DNA of 64,000 nucleotides from Ulota crispa (taxonomy: Eukaryota; Streptophyta; Bryopsida; Orthotrichales; Orthotrichaceae). Positions 13,735 through 25,485 of this stretch are shown here, in pieces. The translations under genes and the position numbers were made by a program. Numbering within the stretch: position 1 is the stretch's first letter; each line of letters begins with the position of its first letter. Location: the NCBI GenBank assembly GCA_963920765.1, contig OY987243.1, positions 24,175,419 through 24,239,418 on the forward strand, given 5' to 3'. The notes under the pieces are model-generated. The model searched no databases, was not told the DNA's origin, and was given only the letters and a program-made list of their open reading frames with translations.

Positions 13735-14478
13735 CCCCTCTCCGTCAAAGGGGCCCAAACCGAGCCCCTCTGAATTTTATTTAGAGATGTGCAACCTTGC
13801 TCCAAGATTTTTTTTAGTGATTATTATTATTTTTAAATTCATATTGAAGTCTAGTTTTAGCATCAAGAGTTTGATTTTGAAAATGAATTAAAGTAATTTG
13901 TCTATTCAAGATTTTGTGCAAGGGTGTCCATTGCAAATCTTCACTTTCTAGTATTGAGGGCTCTTAGAAATGAGCCTCAAGTACAATAGAACTTGGAGAA
14001 AAAATCACATTAAAAATTCAATTTAAAAAATTATAGAAGAGATTTTGAGAAGCCGTAAATTGATTTGGGGTTATGCATGTTATACTTTATATACCCATAT
14101 TTTTTTGATACCCTCAATTTTAAGTTTTGAGATGCAAAAAGAGGATTAAAAGACTTCAAATCACTTTTGCAGTTTTAACACCATGATCAAACATTATAAT
14201 CTTTCGATCCATAAATGATATTGTTGTGATTTCTTGTCCTATGTGATCTATAACATGTGTACTTTGAATATAACATGTGTACTTTGAATTTGTACAATTG
14301 CACTTCACAGAAATTTTATAAGATTGATCAAAAAGCTGACATTTTGTTCACTTTCAAACAAATTGAATTTGTACAGTTGCACTTCACAGAAATTTGATAA
14401 GATTGATCAAAAAGCTGACATTTTGTTCAGTTTCAAACAAATTCTAAGAAACTCCAAACTACCATGGGCGGTGAGGGG
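13735..14478. mobile_element. TTAA-flanked element 7 (piggyBac-like)
   Basis: Left end CCCCTCTCCGTC follows TTAA (13731-13734); right end GGCGGTGAGGGG precedes TTAA (14479-14482). The interior matches the element at 8948-9976. It carries an internal 78-bp tandem duplication (14286-14363, 14364-14441), which accounts for part of its length difference from relatives. Confidence 0.65.
14286..14441. repeat. 78-bp tandem duplication inside TTAA element 7
   Basis: Two copies beginning GAATTTGTACA, about 95 percent identical by eye. The absence of a second copy in the related element at 8948-9976 suggests it arose after insertion. Confidence 0.85.
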
Positions 14479-14880
14479 TTAAATGGTTAAAAGTGTTGCT
14501 TCTCAATTTCAAGCACAGTACCTTAAAAACCAATGATGTTAATTCAATGATATTTCCAATAAGAAAAAAAGTCCCTGACCAAGACAACGACAACCACCAC
14601 CGCCACAAAAAACAAAAGGATGGGAGCCAAATCCACATTTACCTTTAAATTAGAAACCTGTGATATCCACATCTGGTATCGCACTGTGAAAAGAAAGTTC
14701 CTCAGCTGATCTTCCTACTTTGTTCTAGTCCTACACAAAAAAAATCGCACATTCACTAGGCGATGGGAACATCGAATATTCCCTGCACGACAAGCAAAAA
14801 GGATAGATTCCCTTTTCACTCACGCCCGTCTCACTCTGGAATCTTCTCAATTGAACAGCATCTTCTAGTCTTCAAGCGTA

Positions 14881-17800
14881 CTACGTCTGCACACAAACAA
14901 AACAAAAGAAAACAATCAAGCCTAGTTTAAAAAAAGGCAAAGGTTCATTTACGAAAACCATACAAGTAACAAATAAAATGAAAAGAAAGAAGAAGTCTCA
15001 AATCAGCTTTAACAAGATTAGCACAATAAATTCATACCCCTAACAAAGCCCGCACCACATTTCATTGTCCTAGATGGAATTTAAAGTTGTTCATCAATTC
15101 ATACACAAAAAGTATTCAAAAGTATACAAGAGTGATTGAGATGTACTTTTGCAGTTGTGATATTGGTTTATAATGGTTGTGACACTTTCGCAATCTATAT
15201 TCGCCTACCATTTCTACAATATCCCTCAGCACTCTTAGCGGTTAAAATTAGTGTGATGTTAATATAACATGCTAATCAAACTTGAAGTTTACACTTTACA
15301 CTGGCAAACATTAGAGAGAATTAAACTTTGATTTGACATTTATTATTATACCATGTAGATCAATTACGTTGACAGAAAAACTTATCAGAACTAACTTTGT
15401 CGGTGTAAGGTAGGAGGCTCTAATTCGGCTCAGGCTCTAAAATGGATCACCTTCTCAAATGTGCTATTGTTGCACATGTCTTTTCATAAGCTTCAACAAG
15501 GTATAGACAATGCACATTTGAGGAGGTGATCCATTTTAGAGCTTTCAACTTCAAATTTTCATAACTAATTCCACAAAGCTCCAAAAAATATGAAACAACT
15601 TGGGTTTGATGCCAATTCTCATGTCTTGAAGGAAAATTTACTGAAAAATATTTCAAGAAGTTTCACCTCCCCAAAGCTCAGTTTCAGCCCTTAGGTGTGA
15701 TCCATTCATGAGCCTCCTACCTTAATGAGGGAAATGTTTTCAGCTTTTGGAAAAAAGTCAGTGGTTAGATTACTGACCGACGTTCTGTATGGCAGTCCCC
15801 GGATCTTGGATGACGAGGAAGGATCGAATGAAGAAACAGGAGAACCAGAAGAGCCCGTCAACCCCGCTGCTTGGCGTTGGTAAAAGCTCGCTGCAGCAGC
15901 AGCAGCGTTCTGCATATCAGCCCAGCTGCCTGTTGTAGCCTGGGCGCCCATTAGCCCTGACATCCCAAAAGCCCCAGCAGCAGCTGCCTGCAAAAAACAA
16001 AAAACAAAAAACCAAGGTCCCAAGCTAATGAAAAAACCAAAATGATCATGAGTGTGGAAGTATTTGTCAGTAAAAAGCTAAGGTAGGAGGCTCATGAATG
16101 GAGCATCTAAGGGCTGTAACTGAATTTTAGGGAGGTGAAACTTCTTGAAATATTTTTCAGTGAGTTTTCCTTCAAAGACAAGAGGAATTGGCATCTAACT
16201 CAAGTTGTTTCATATTATTTGGAGCTTTGTGGAATTAGTTATGAAATTTTGAAGTGGAAAGACCATAGGGCTCTAAAATGGTGCACCTCCTCAAATGTAC
16301 CTTCCCTGTACATTGTTGAAGGGCTATGAAAAACAACATGTACAAACAGAGTACGTTTGAGGAGGTGCACCAGTTTAGAGTCCGCACGCTTTTAGAACCT
16401 CTTACCTTACCACTAAGAACATGACTTTCAACATATCATACCGACCCTGCCTACTTAGTAAAATTCTGACTAAGTCCGACAACATTTGGTTTTCAAGTTT
16501 CAACTATTCAGATCATTTTCAAAGCAATCATACTGAACAGCTTCTACATCAGACAATACACTTCCAAAAAGTCGGAAGTAAATCATATGTTGTTACTTCA
16601 ACAATTTGTCTGAAATTTAGTAGAGGCAGTGAGGGATTAAAAACAAAGAAGCATACCTGCTGCTGGAGAAGTAGCAGTTGTACACTTGGGTCCATGGGTT
16701 GTGCCATTCCAAAACTTGACAATCCTCCGGTTGCGAGCAACATTTCACTGTACAGGATTTCAACATAAAACTTATCAGATGGTCAACCGCATGGAGGATT
16801 AACAAAAAGGAATTCAGAGTTGTATGAGAGACTACGTAACAATTTCATATGCTCCGTACAATCTAGATTCCACACAAGGGTGTATTCAGATGAAATGTAA
16901 AGTAATATAAATATTTTCTACATTGAGGACTCGAGAGTACAAACCTCTTAGTGGCTCTAAAGAGCTCTATGTAACGTGAGCCGATGTTCTGCCGATGGCG
17001 CTCCATAGCACGCTGAGCTTCATCCGAAGTGATGAACTCCACAAAGGCCTCCCCTGTGGGACGATCTGTGGCTCCCATAACAATATGGATGCCATTTGGC
17101 AAGATGTTATACCCTTCGAAGAAATCCATGATCTCTCTCTGACCAGCATTGTAAGGAAGCCCACGCATCTTGATACACACGTTTTCAGATGTATCAGATA
17201 ATCCTTGAAGCCCCGCCATGCTCCCCAAGCCAGCGGCTTGCATGGCTGCTACATTCATCCCCGTCAAACCCTGAACTCCGAAAGCTCCCATCATTCCCGG
17301 AATCTGCAATTACACGTAACTCACCTCTGGTAAACCTCACAGTTCTAACCACCAGCAGATTATATCGGTGTCCACTAAAAAAAACACCAAAAAAAAACCA
17401 AACCCCAACATGTTTCTCTTACCTGGCCAACACCAAACTGAGAAAAGCCTCCAGCACCAGAAAACATGCCATACATTCGCTGCTGCACGGCTGTCATCAT
17501 TTCCCCTTTTGTGCTTCGAAAGAGTTCCACGTAACGCTGTTGTGATAAAACACAGAAAAAAAGAAACCTCAAATAATGTCCAGATGGTGGTTTTCACAAT
17601 AAAATGAAAAAAAACAAGAATATGACCAAAATCCCAACATTGAAAGAGCAGGATGAGAAACACTCACCGAGCCCATCGGTTCTCTATGTAACTGCATTGC
17701 TCGTGCAGCTGTTTCTTCATTTGCAAACTCAACAAACGCCTGTCAGTCCAAACCAAAGATTTAGAAACCAGATCTCTAAAAATTACAAACGAAATAGAAA

Positions 17801-19646
17801 AACGTAGACAGAAATGCTCACAATTCAAATATCACTAACCTCTCCTGTCGGACGCCCATCAGCATGAGTACAAAGGAAGATGCCATCAGCCACAACTTGC
17901 ATTCCTTTGAAGAAAGCTGTGATGTCTGCTGATGTACAGCTGCTCACAATAAAAAAAACAGAAAGCCACTCCAAGATCTCAGACTCAAGGGCGACTGTTA
18001 CTCCAATCAGATGCCGAGATCAACAAAAGATTCTGTTAACTTTCATCAAATTCCAAGACCTTTGCAACAAATAAGACTCCAAAACCAACGTTTGTTTGTT
18101 TAAAATTTGATGCTTTCAATTGCGTATTGAATTGCCATGGGCATCGATAATTAATAACTCGGCTAAGCTGACCTGTAAGGCATGCCCCGCATGCGCACCA
18201 CTCCGGTGTAGCGCATGTCTGGATTACCAGACATGCCCGGGATACCAGTGTTGAGAATACCTCCAGTAGCAATAGCACTACTCCCAGTAACAGTCCCACT
18301 TCCTCGGCCCACCATTCGCAAGGCTCCCTATCAACAAAATGCTCGACTCAATGACATCCACAGACAGTCTACCATAACTAAAACAAAACAAAAAAAACAG
18401 AAAAACAAAAATGCAGTGCAAGTACAAAAAAACGTGCATATACAATTACCTGCATATCTGCAGGATGGCCTTTGAAAACCTCGATGTAACGGCTTCCAAT
18501 ATGTTGCCTGGATTACGAGGACAATGTTATTTAAAAACCGGTCTTGCAAAAAAATGATTTCCATGAAAAAGGATGAACTGAGTGAGTGGAAGTCATTGTA
18601 GCATACCGATTGCGATCAAGGGCTTTGTTAGCAAGTTCAGCAGTTGCAAACTGAACATATGCTTGTCCGGTTGACCTTCCTGCACATGATTTCCAACAGT
18701 GAGAACAACGATTTTTCTCATTAATTGAAGATGTTTTGCATTAAATAAAAGGGAAGATTTCATGGATACCCTTAAGTTTGCAAAATTTTCATAAGATACC
18801 CCTGCTTTTTCAGAAATATCACAAATACCCTTGGACCAAAAAAATTAGGCATTTGTTTTGTTATGCATAACACTTCCTTGCGCACACTACTTCTTTCTTG
18901 TTATGCGTGCGCACAAAGGAAGAAGGGAAAGTGGCATGCACAACAAAACAAACACCTGAAATTTTTGGTCCAAGAGTATTTGTGATATTTCTGAAAAAGC
19001 AGGAGTATCTATGAAAATATTGCAAACTTCAGGGATATCCATGAAACTTTCCCTTAAATAAAATAACTGTTAAGGAATTTTTATCCATTGTAAAACAAAA
19101 AAGGCGCAGAAAAAAACGTACCTTGGAAATTGACACAAATAACTACCCCATCTGGCCCCATCTCCAGCCCCTTAAAAAAATCAGAGATGTCCGACTCGGA
19201 GGCGCTGAACGGAAGTCCCCGGAGGCGGACGACATTGCTTCGTTTCCTGAAAAGCACAACCGTGACGACAATAAGGAAAACACGTGCTTGATGAAAAAGA
19301 AAAACCAGGAAAAAAAGAAATCTCCAAGAACTATAGAAACAATTATTTTCTTTCTTTTTCTTTTTCTTTTTTAGTTTTCAAGGAATAGCCAGATGTTGTC
19401 CAAGTCGCCAAGACAGTGAGTAGTAGTAGTTCTTCAGTTTTTTTTTTTATACCAAAAAAAAAAGAGGAGTAGCAGGACGGTGCCAACACAATAAGTACGA
19501 GGGAGGGGGAAAAGGAGAAGAAGAGGCACTCGTCCAAAGAGGGGGGATAAAGGGGAGCCCATGAAAAATTGAAGTCACCCGGACCACAACACTCACAATT
19601 CATCATCGAGAGCACTTCCTCCCACAAGCCCTCCTATGCCCGCCAT
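14881..19646 (-). CDS. qRRM RNA-binding protein, hnRNP F/H - ESRP type
   Basis: Exons (- strand): 19597-19646, 19122-19246, 18607-18679, 18450-18507, 18173-18327, 17840-17939, 17668-17739, 17423-17536, 16945-17303, 16657-16747, 15778-15987, 14881-14886. All are in phase, about 470 aa, starting MAGIGGLVGG. Three qRRMs: about 22-97, 145-224 and 291-366, each with an RGLP(F/Y)-type RNP2 strand and GQAYVQFA or GEAFVEF-type RNP1. Low-complexity Gly/Met/Ala/Gln linkers follow. Family members bind G-tracts and steer alternative splicing in the nucleus. A fourth domain begins (KIRGLPYRTS, about 460) but is not completed. The 3' end is uncertain. The donor may be TCG|GTCAGT at 15777, or AAG|GTAGGA near 15721. 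Without splicing the frame stops at 15706 (492 aa) inside a MITE. The last two-codon exon is the weakest part. Confidence 0.85.
15406..15724. mobile_element. 319-bp MITE, family T copy 1, in the qRRM gene
   Basis: Ends TAAGGTAGGAGGCTC and GAGCCTCCTACCTTA. It lies at or just past the end of the last large coding exon. It is the reverse complement of copy 2 (16079-16409); both share 'ggaattggcatc', 'aagttgtttcatat' and 'gctctaaaatgg'-type blocks. A third, looser relative is 30516-30902. An apparent frame of 60-70 codons is shared by copies 1 and 2, but it is likely a by-product of DNA similarity. Confidence 0.85.
16079..16409. mobile_element. 331-bp MITE, family T copy 2, in an intron of the qRRM gene
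   Basis: Ends TAAGGTAGGAGGCTC and AGAACCTCTTACCTTA. It sits in the intron between exons 16657-16747 and 15778-15987, in the orientation opposite to copy 1, so the two copies bracket exon 15778-15987. Confidence 0.85.
18751..19053. mobile_element. Mutator-like MITE, family M copy 2, intronic
   Basis: 303 bp, starting GGGAAGATTTCATGGATACC and ending ATGAAACTTTCCC, with a perfect 10-bp flanking direct repeat TTAAATAAAA (18741-18750, 19054-19063). It lies in the intron between exons 2 and 3 of the qRRM gene. The duplication length supports Mutator-like origin. Confidence 0.9.
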
Positions 19647-20433
19647 GCTGTGCCACCAACCCTAAAACCTCTGATGAGCTGCAAGCCAAACGCATGAGTC
19701 ACCACAAGCAAGCACCCATAAGCCAGCCAGTCAAACCTTTCAAACCTTTCAAACCATCCAACCAACCAACCAGCCCTTCTCAAGTCACCGCCACCACGAC
19801 CACCGCCCTAAAATCTCCCGCCTCGCTCGCGACAAACGCACAAACAACAACAAACCCTAACTCCCACACCCTGCAGCATTTCCGTCCCAAACACCGCCAC
19901 CGTAACACAAGAATTTCGTATTCTAATCACATGTACATCTCCATGTATCTCTCTCTCTCTCGCATCGCATCATCGCCCGTCATACACGCCCCCTTCCCGA
20001 GGTGTCCAATCACAACCAACCTTCCTCAACTGCCTGCCTTGCCTGCCAAGGGCGGGCTGCTGCGACTATTATTCGGCGCCTCTTCGCCTCTCTTCGAGCG
20101 CTCTTCTCGACTGTAGTGATGCTACAGCGCTTCACCCTTTCCTCCTGCGGGGCCTGATGGTTGTTTGGCGTGGCGATGGCGCCTTGACGCAGCAAACGAG
20201 GCGCAACGGAGGTCGGGACGAGGATCGGTCGAGGATGCCAATTGGTTTCGATAATGGTGTTCTTTGCTTTACCCTAGGAGCACGTCCCTCACTCCCTCTC
20301 ACCTACGGTGGTTACGCGGGGGGGAACGGCACATACCCGGGTTGATGCCCTTCTGGGATGGATCGGGTATCAATTTGGGCAGTTCCGGGTCTCAGAATGT
20401 CCAGTTCCAGGCCATGATCAGGAAGAACCGGCT
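19647..20433 (-). promoter_or_regulatory. Promoter and 5' leader region of the qRRM gene
   Basis: Pyrimidine-rich and GC-richer DNA upstream of the start at 19646. On the + strand it shows AAACCCTAA (about 19853-19861), a telo-box-like motif, and a short CT run near 19948-19960. Frames through it look like leader or promoter sequence. The transcription start is unknown. Confidence 0.45.
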
Positions 20434-20775
20434 AGGAGCATCTCCACCCCGGCCGCCGGGCCGGACGTTAGCGGGGCAGCGGGGTGGCTCGAGCGGCTCA
20501 CCCCGGTCAGAACGTCGGGCCGTTGCCTTGCTCAGTCTCTCGACTATTGATCCAGGAAGCTCATGTCTCGCCAACACGCGTCGCGTGATGGTTGAGTGTC
20601 TTTCCCGGCATTTTCCCTCCCTGCCGACCAAAATAAAAGAAAATGTCAGTGTGCTTGCTCCCCAATCACCAATCCGGCCTGACGTTGGCAACATTGGGTG
20701 GGGGAGGGTGAGCTCCCGCGCCCTGCCAGGCCAGAGCTGCAGAGCCGGGTCAGCGGGCGCGGTGGAGAAGCCTTA
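20434..20775. mobile_element. GC-rich MITE-like repeat
   Basis: Left end GAGCATCTCCACCCCGG and right end GCGCGGTGGAGAAGCC are imperfect inverted repeats, related to the ends of the element at 20847. GC content is far above its surroundings. Flanking duplication is not clear. Long frames inside are a result of the high GC. Confidence 0.5.
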
Positions 20776-20846
20776 AGAGCATCATCAACCCGTACACTAG
20801 GAATGAAACTGGGAATTGGCTGCTCTTGTGTCACTCTCAGCCCTAA

Positions 20847-21136
20847 GGGCATCTCCACCAATGATTCCAACTCGCTCATGAAAAGTGTTGAGGCTCCTCT
20901 CAAAACCCTCTCAAGACACTTTGTCCTACCTTGTTTAGCAAGGGTCCTTCAAACCACTATTTATCTTAAGTTTAGTGGACTTTATCCTCTACATTCCTTG
21001 ATAACTCGTCAATTGATTATTTATGGGGCATGTTGGAGTGCAAGGCCACTTTTTTTGAGGAGCATGGGGTGGAGATCAAGGGGCTTGCCAAAATAGATGG
21101 AAAACTTTGAAAGAGCCCAGACTGGTGGAGATGCTC
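20847..21136. mobile_element. 290-bp PIF/Harbinger-like MITE (family Y)
   Basis: Ends GGGCATCTCCACCAATG and ACTGGTGGAGATGCTC, with TAA on both sides (20844-20846, 21137-21139). Related copies or fragments are at about 34085-34290, 48052-48373 (TIR only) and around 54070-55675, where a hAT element splits it. Shared core: 'actatttatcttaagtttagtg'. Confidence 0.8.
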
Positions 21137-21139
21137 TAA

Positions 21140-21700
21140 GTTTGCAATCTCTTTCACCAAACGGATCCTCCCAACCCTAATGCAACTCCCTTAGTAGATT
21201 TAGGCATAGGACAAGATGTTTGCAAGACGTTTGCAAGTACTTGTAAGTTGTTGCCCATAAATTGCAAGCTACTACAAGCATCGAGTCATTCTAGTAGCAA
21301 ACGCAATGACAGTCCCAAGGCATTGGGAAAAGAGCAAATTTTCCATCTAAGGAAGTTAATTTGGCAAGGCCATCTCATGGTTATGTGTTGTTGTGATTGT
21401 ATTAAAAGCCCTAAAAGTTCCTCATTCTCCCACACAACTAGCCCCCACCAAGAGAAATGCAATTACCCATTCCTTGTCTTGGATTGATGATGCTCTAACC
21501 ATACAAAGTCAGCTAATTGAAACAAAACAAAAAAAGACCCCAAAAATTAATTGGCCCAATTTTCCAAAAAATGTAATTATAGTGTATTAGCTTATAAATA
21601 TAGATAAAATATCTTGTCATTTGAAACTAGGAAATACCAAATTTTATCGAGGAAGCTCAAAAATCTCCCCGAATGCTAGTTCAAGATACTCATACTAAAA
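21140..21700. other. Intergenic DNA
   Basis: No supported gene. Short frames only. Confidence 0.4.
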
Positions 21701-21704
21701 TTAT

Positions 21705-21987
21705 TAGGGAAATTACAAATAGGGACATGAAAACAAAAAATGCTATAAATAAAAACAAAGTTTCAAAATAATTAAAAATAGGGGCACAATTTCAAAATAT
21801 CCCTATATTAAGATCTCATTATTTAGGCTTAATTTGTGGAGAGGCCTCTAAGTTTTTTGGAAGTTAATGTGATGTATCTAAATTAACCAATGTCCCAACC
21901 AAAATTTTATGGGAATTTATAAAGTATTTTCAAAATACACCCCTATTTATAATTTATTTTTTAAAATCCCTAATTATGAATTCCCCG
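21705..21987. mobile_element. Family G MITE, diverged copy
   Basis: Starts AGGGAAATTACAAATAGGG and ends GAATTCCCCG. The core matches 640-740 ('gagaggc...ttttggaagtt', 'gtgatgtatctaaat.aaccaatgtcc'). The flanking direct repeat AAATTATT (8 bp) is visible on both sides. Confidence 0.75.
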
Positions 21988-21989
21988 AA

Positions 21990-22655
21990 ATTATTTGACA
22001 AGACAAAAATGCTCCCTTGTAGTATTGATTGATTTTAATAAAATGAAGCAAAATTGTGTACAAGGAAATTTGTAGACAGTTTCATCAGAGACGAACGGAG
22101 ACAAAGAAATCTGGTGATTGATAAAGTGATAAAAAAAATCAAAATCATGAACTTAATGAAACATAAAATAAATCGAATGTATTATGTAGTAAAGCAATGA
22201 ATATCTTAATGTAGTTTGTTGGGAAACCTTTATTGATTAGTAATATTTTTAGGTCAAGTTTATGATTTAGGATAAGAAGTAAATGAAATTAAGTAATAAA
22301 CGGTGCAATTTTTAGTTTTGTTTTTGTTGTTGTTGTATGGAACTAGGTTTAGTTTCAAAGGTGTTGTTTTATTGAGGCTACTCAATAAAAAAATCTTGGA
22401 AATGAAATTTTACTTCTCATCCCTCATAAATTGCATTTTTGATGCTAGATTTAAGCTAATATTTATAATTGTCACACAAATGAAAATTCAATAAGCAAGT
22501 AACTTAGTTTAGAGAAGGTTCATGCGCATAGGATGATACTGGAGCATGTGAGAAAGACTCCAAAAGTGAAAGAATATTAGCACTAGTGCAAACTAATTTC
22601 TTTTGGAAGTCTTTAGTTCACAATATTGAGTAACATATTCTTATAATCTTCCGTG
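21990..22655. other. AT-rich intergenic DNA
   Basis: Nothing recognised. Confidence 0.4.
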
Positions 22656-22795
22656 ACTTTAACCCCTAAATGCCCAAGGTATTTCTGAACTTCTTGGCAT
22701 TTTCAAGAAAGTGAAAAATCAATCAACTTTTACATAAATCTTATTAATTTTTTTTAACCTGTAACCGTACAAATTTAAACTTGACATGTTAGAGA

Positions 22796-23736
22796 CCTGG
22801 GTGGATCTAGCGTATTTTAGAAATGACGTGTGACCACTAGAAGAAATCTTGTCCTAAACAACTGGTTCACAACGACTGCAAATGTCCTAAACGACTCAAT
22901 TTTACTGTAATTGAATCATTGTATAGTCATCTAGGACATTTGCAGTCGTTGTGAACCAGTCATTTAGGACATGTTTTTCTTCTAGTGGACATAAGATAGC
23001 AAAGGATTTATTCATTGGAGATAGAATTTATAAAAAACTTACAACTAAATTAGGGAGCACTCAAATTGATAAATGTAGTATAAATAATATAGGTATCTAT
23101 TTATAGTAGTGCATTAATTTTTTGTAAAAGTAATGTAGGGGTTGATTACTGGTTTTACAGTACCATCAGGTATCCTATGTATACCAGGCTCGGTCGATGG
23201 TATTTAGTATGGCGCATGGTATACTATGTGTTGGATGAAAAGTTGAAGCCACTCGGATGAACGGTTAATGAGGGACATTTTTTTGTCCAGGTAGTACCTA
23301 TAAGGATTTGCACATTACAATTTTAGGGTTCCAACCTTACCATTTCACAAAATTTGGTTGCTGACTCTGTTTTGCCTCCAAAGACTTTGCTTTTGTGTGT
23401 GCAAGAGAGCATATGGACATTGTTGTTCAATTTCATTGTGTGAGGGTTCATTTCTAGAAAATTGGCTTTGCCTAAGTTCTCTATGTTGATGTTGCAGAAA
23501 AAAAAATTGTCCAAAGTTATTAACCACTACATTTGAAATATAAATAATATAGTGTGGAAAAAATGGGAGTGTTTAGGTCTTATAAGTAATTATAGGAGTT
23601 CACTAAATAGGTTCATAACCCAAATTATGTAATTAAGGGATCCTTTTATTCATGCCCGGGAGGTAAATAGCCCCTTAAAAATTACCCCCTTGTTGCATGG
23701 GGGGTACCCAAATATACAAAGAGTGATCTACCCAAG
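22796..23736. mobile_element. 941-bp hAT-like element nested in TTAA element 8
   Basis: Ends CCTGGGTGGATC and GATCTACCCAAG are imperfect inverted repeats. The 8-bp target GTTAGAGA is duplicated exactly (22788-22795, 23737-23744). The relative at about 12064-12071 has GTTAGAGA once, an empty site. GGGTGGATC-type ends and 8-bp duplications are typical of plant hAT elements. No transposase frame, so it is non-autonomous. Confidence 0.9.
22835..22987. mobile_element. 153-bp CACTA-type MITE nested in the hAT element
   Basis: Starts CACTAGAAGAAA and ends TTTTTCTTCTAGTG, with GAC on both sides (22832-22834, 22988-22990). CACTA ends and a 3-bp duplication identify the CACTA (CMC) group. Inner arms are long inverted repeats built on 'gtcctaaa...ggttcacaacgactgcaaatg'. 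Confidence 0.9.
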
Positions 23737-24794
23737 GTTAGAGATTACATGGAAAAATAAAACACAACAATTTCACTTATAATTTGAAAGATTATTACGT
23801 TTGAACTTGAGGGTGTTAAAACTGAAAAAGTGACTTGAAGTTTTCTAATCCTCATTTCACACATGTCAAATCTAAAAATTTGGTCATCAAAAAAATATGA
23901 GGTTTAATGTCATTACATTTTTAACCTCTACCAATTTATGGCTTACAAAATCTACTCCTATATTTTTTTTAATGGATTTCTAATGCAGATTTTTCTCCAA
24001 GCTCTGGTGTATTTGAGGCTCATTTTCAAGATCTTCCAACACTAGAAAACTCAAGATTGCAATGGACACCCTTGTACAAAATCTTGAGTAGAAAAATCAT
24101 AAATATTCATTTTTTAAATCAGGTTTTTGATGTTGAAAATAAACTTCAAAACAAACTTGTGTTAAAAAAAAATACCAAAAAAAGTGATTTGATAGGATTT
24201 TATTAGTCTTCAAAGTTTTGCAAACACCCAAATTGGGTGCCTTGGGCATTTAGAAGTTAAAAGAGACGCTACTACCATTACTAGGTAGGGTTATGCTCAA
24301 TTTAATTTCGAGCCATTTTAAATTACCAAAATTGATTTAACCATTACGTTTTCTAATTTGAACAAATATTATGAGCAATCAAGGGAGGCAAAATAAAATG
24401 CTTTTGAGAATCAAAATATTGATACCTTACAATGTATGTGAAGTGACCAATGTCTAATCCACCTTAGTCTCTAATGAACCAAAATACGGTTGATTCTAAA
24501 ATATAGTTCATTATGCAGATAGTGTAATTCTCATAAATATGGTCTGTTCAAAGTTAGATGCAGGTACAAGTCTCATGAAGAAAGTAAAATTTCAATGAAA
24601 AAAACAGGAACCAAAAAATGTTAATATGGTAAATGCATTGAAATAACTTAAGTAAATGGTATGCAAAAAATAATCATGTTACCAATCTACATTTAAATGT
24701 AAATTTGTTTGTTAATATTTATACATAAAAAGAGTACAAGTTGATCAACTTGACCATGCAATGTATCTTTTTTAAAGTTACAACTACTAGTACT

Positions 24795-25088
24795 ACAACA
24801 AAAACGTGTTCTAAATGATTATTCCATAATGACAATAAATGTTTCCAATCATAAGAAGAAAAACAAGTCCTAAATGACTAAGTGATAGCAACTAAATCAT
24901 AATTATACAAGTGAAATTGAGTCATTTTTTAGTTGTTGTATAGTCAGTGGTTTGGTTGTTGCCACTTAGTCATTTGTTACCATTTTCTACTAGTGAATGA
25001 TTATAATTGTAATTGAGTCATTTAATAATCATTATATACATTTTTAATTGTTGAGAACCAATCATTTTTGCACACTTTTCTTATAGTG
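24795..25088. mobile_element. CACTA-like MITE cluster
   Basis: Right end TTTTCTTATAGTG and left end near ACTACAACAAAAACGTG resemble CACTA ends. A second unit seems to lie inside (about 24855-24998), ending TTTTCTACTAGTG. Both carry 'cctaaatgacta' blocks like those at 22835-22987. Clear flanking duplications were not found. Confidence 0.5.
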
Positions 25089-25094
25089 CAAGAT

Positions 25095-25480
25095 AATAAT
25101 TACATACAACTTGACTTTGTCTCTATGACATTATTCATACTCAAATCAAGTATTGTACAACTTACAACAATAGCACTACTATAGACATTAGAGAAATGAG
25201 ACTTCTAATAATTCAAATTGTATACTAAATTGAAGGTCTTCTAACTTTACAATCTTATCATGTAAGGAAAAACATGGTTGGTAAGTTTTCAACTCTTTTC
25301 ATGACATAAGTGATTGATGTATTACCTTTCACTATATAAATATAACAAAATACAAAATACAAAATACAAAATATTCTTTGAAAACTTTTCACTTCTAGAA
25401 AATCAACACCCTTGTTTGCACAAGGCATCCATCAATATATAGCAATGATTCATCCATGCAAGTACATAATGTTAGACCCT
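25095..25480. other. AT-rich intergenic DNA
   Basis: No gene seen. A short AAATAC tandem run lies near 25346-25372. Confidence 0.4.
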
Positions 25481-25485
25481 TTTAA

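Larger units (their letters stand above)
22663..24256. mobile_element. TTAA-flanked element 8 (piggyBac-like), split by a hAT element
   Basis: Left end CCCCTAAATGCCCAAGG follows TTAA (22659-22662); right end TTGGGCATTTAGAAG precedes TTAA (24257-24260). Without the 941-bp insertion and its duplication it would be about 645 bp, matching the intact 638-bp relative at 11944-12581. Confidence 0.8.

Noticed and set aside
15447-16329. Similar 60-70 codon frames in the two family T MITEs (WH.TQVVSY.LELCGISYE)
   Set aside because: The similarity extends equally into non-coding parts of the MITEs, so DNA homology explains it. No known protein family was recognised.
20264-20776. 170-codon frame upstream of the qRRM gene
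   Set aside because: It arises in very GC-rich DNA where stops are rare and overlaps an inverted-repeat element. No protein features.
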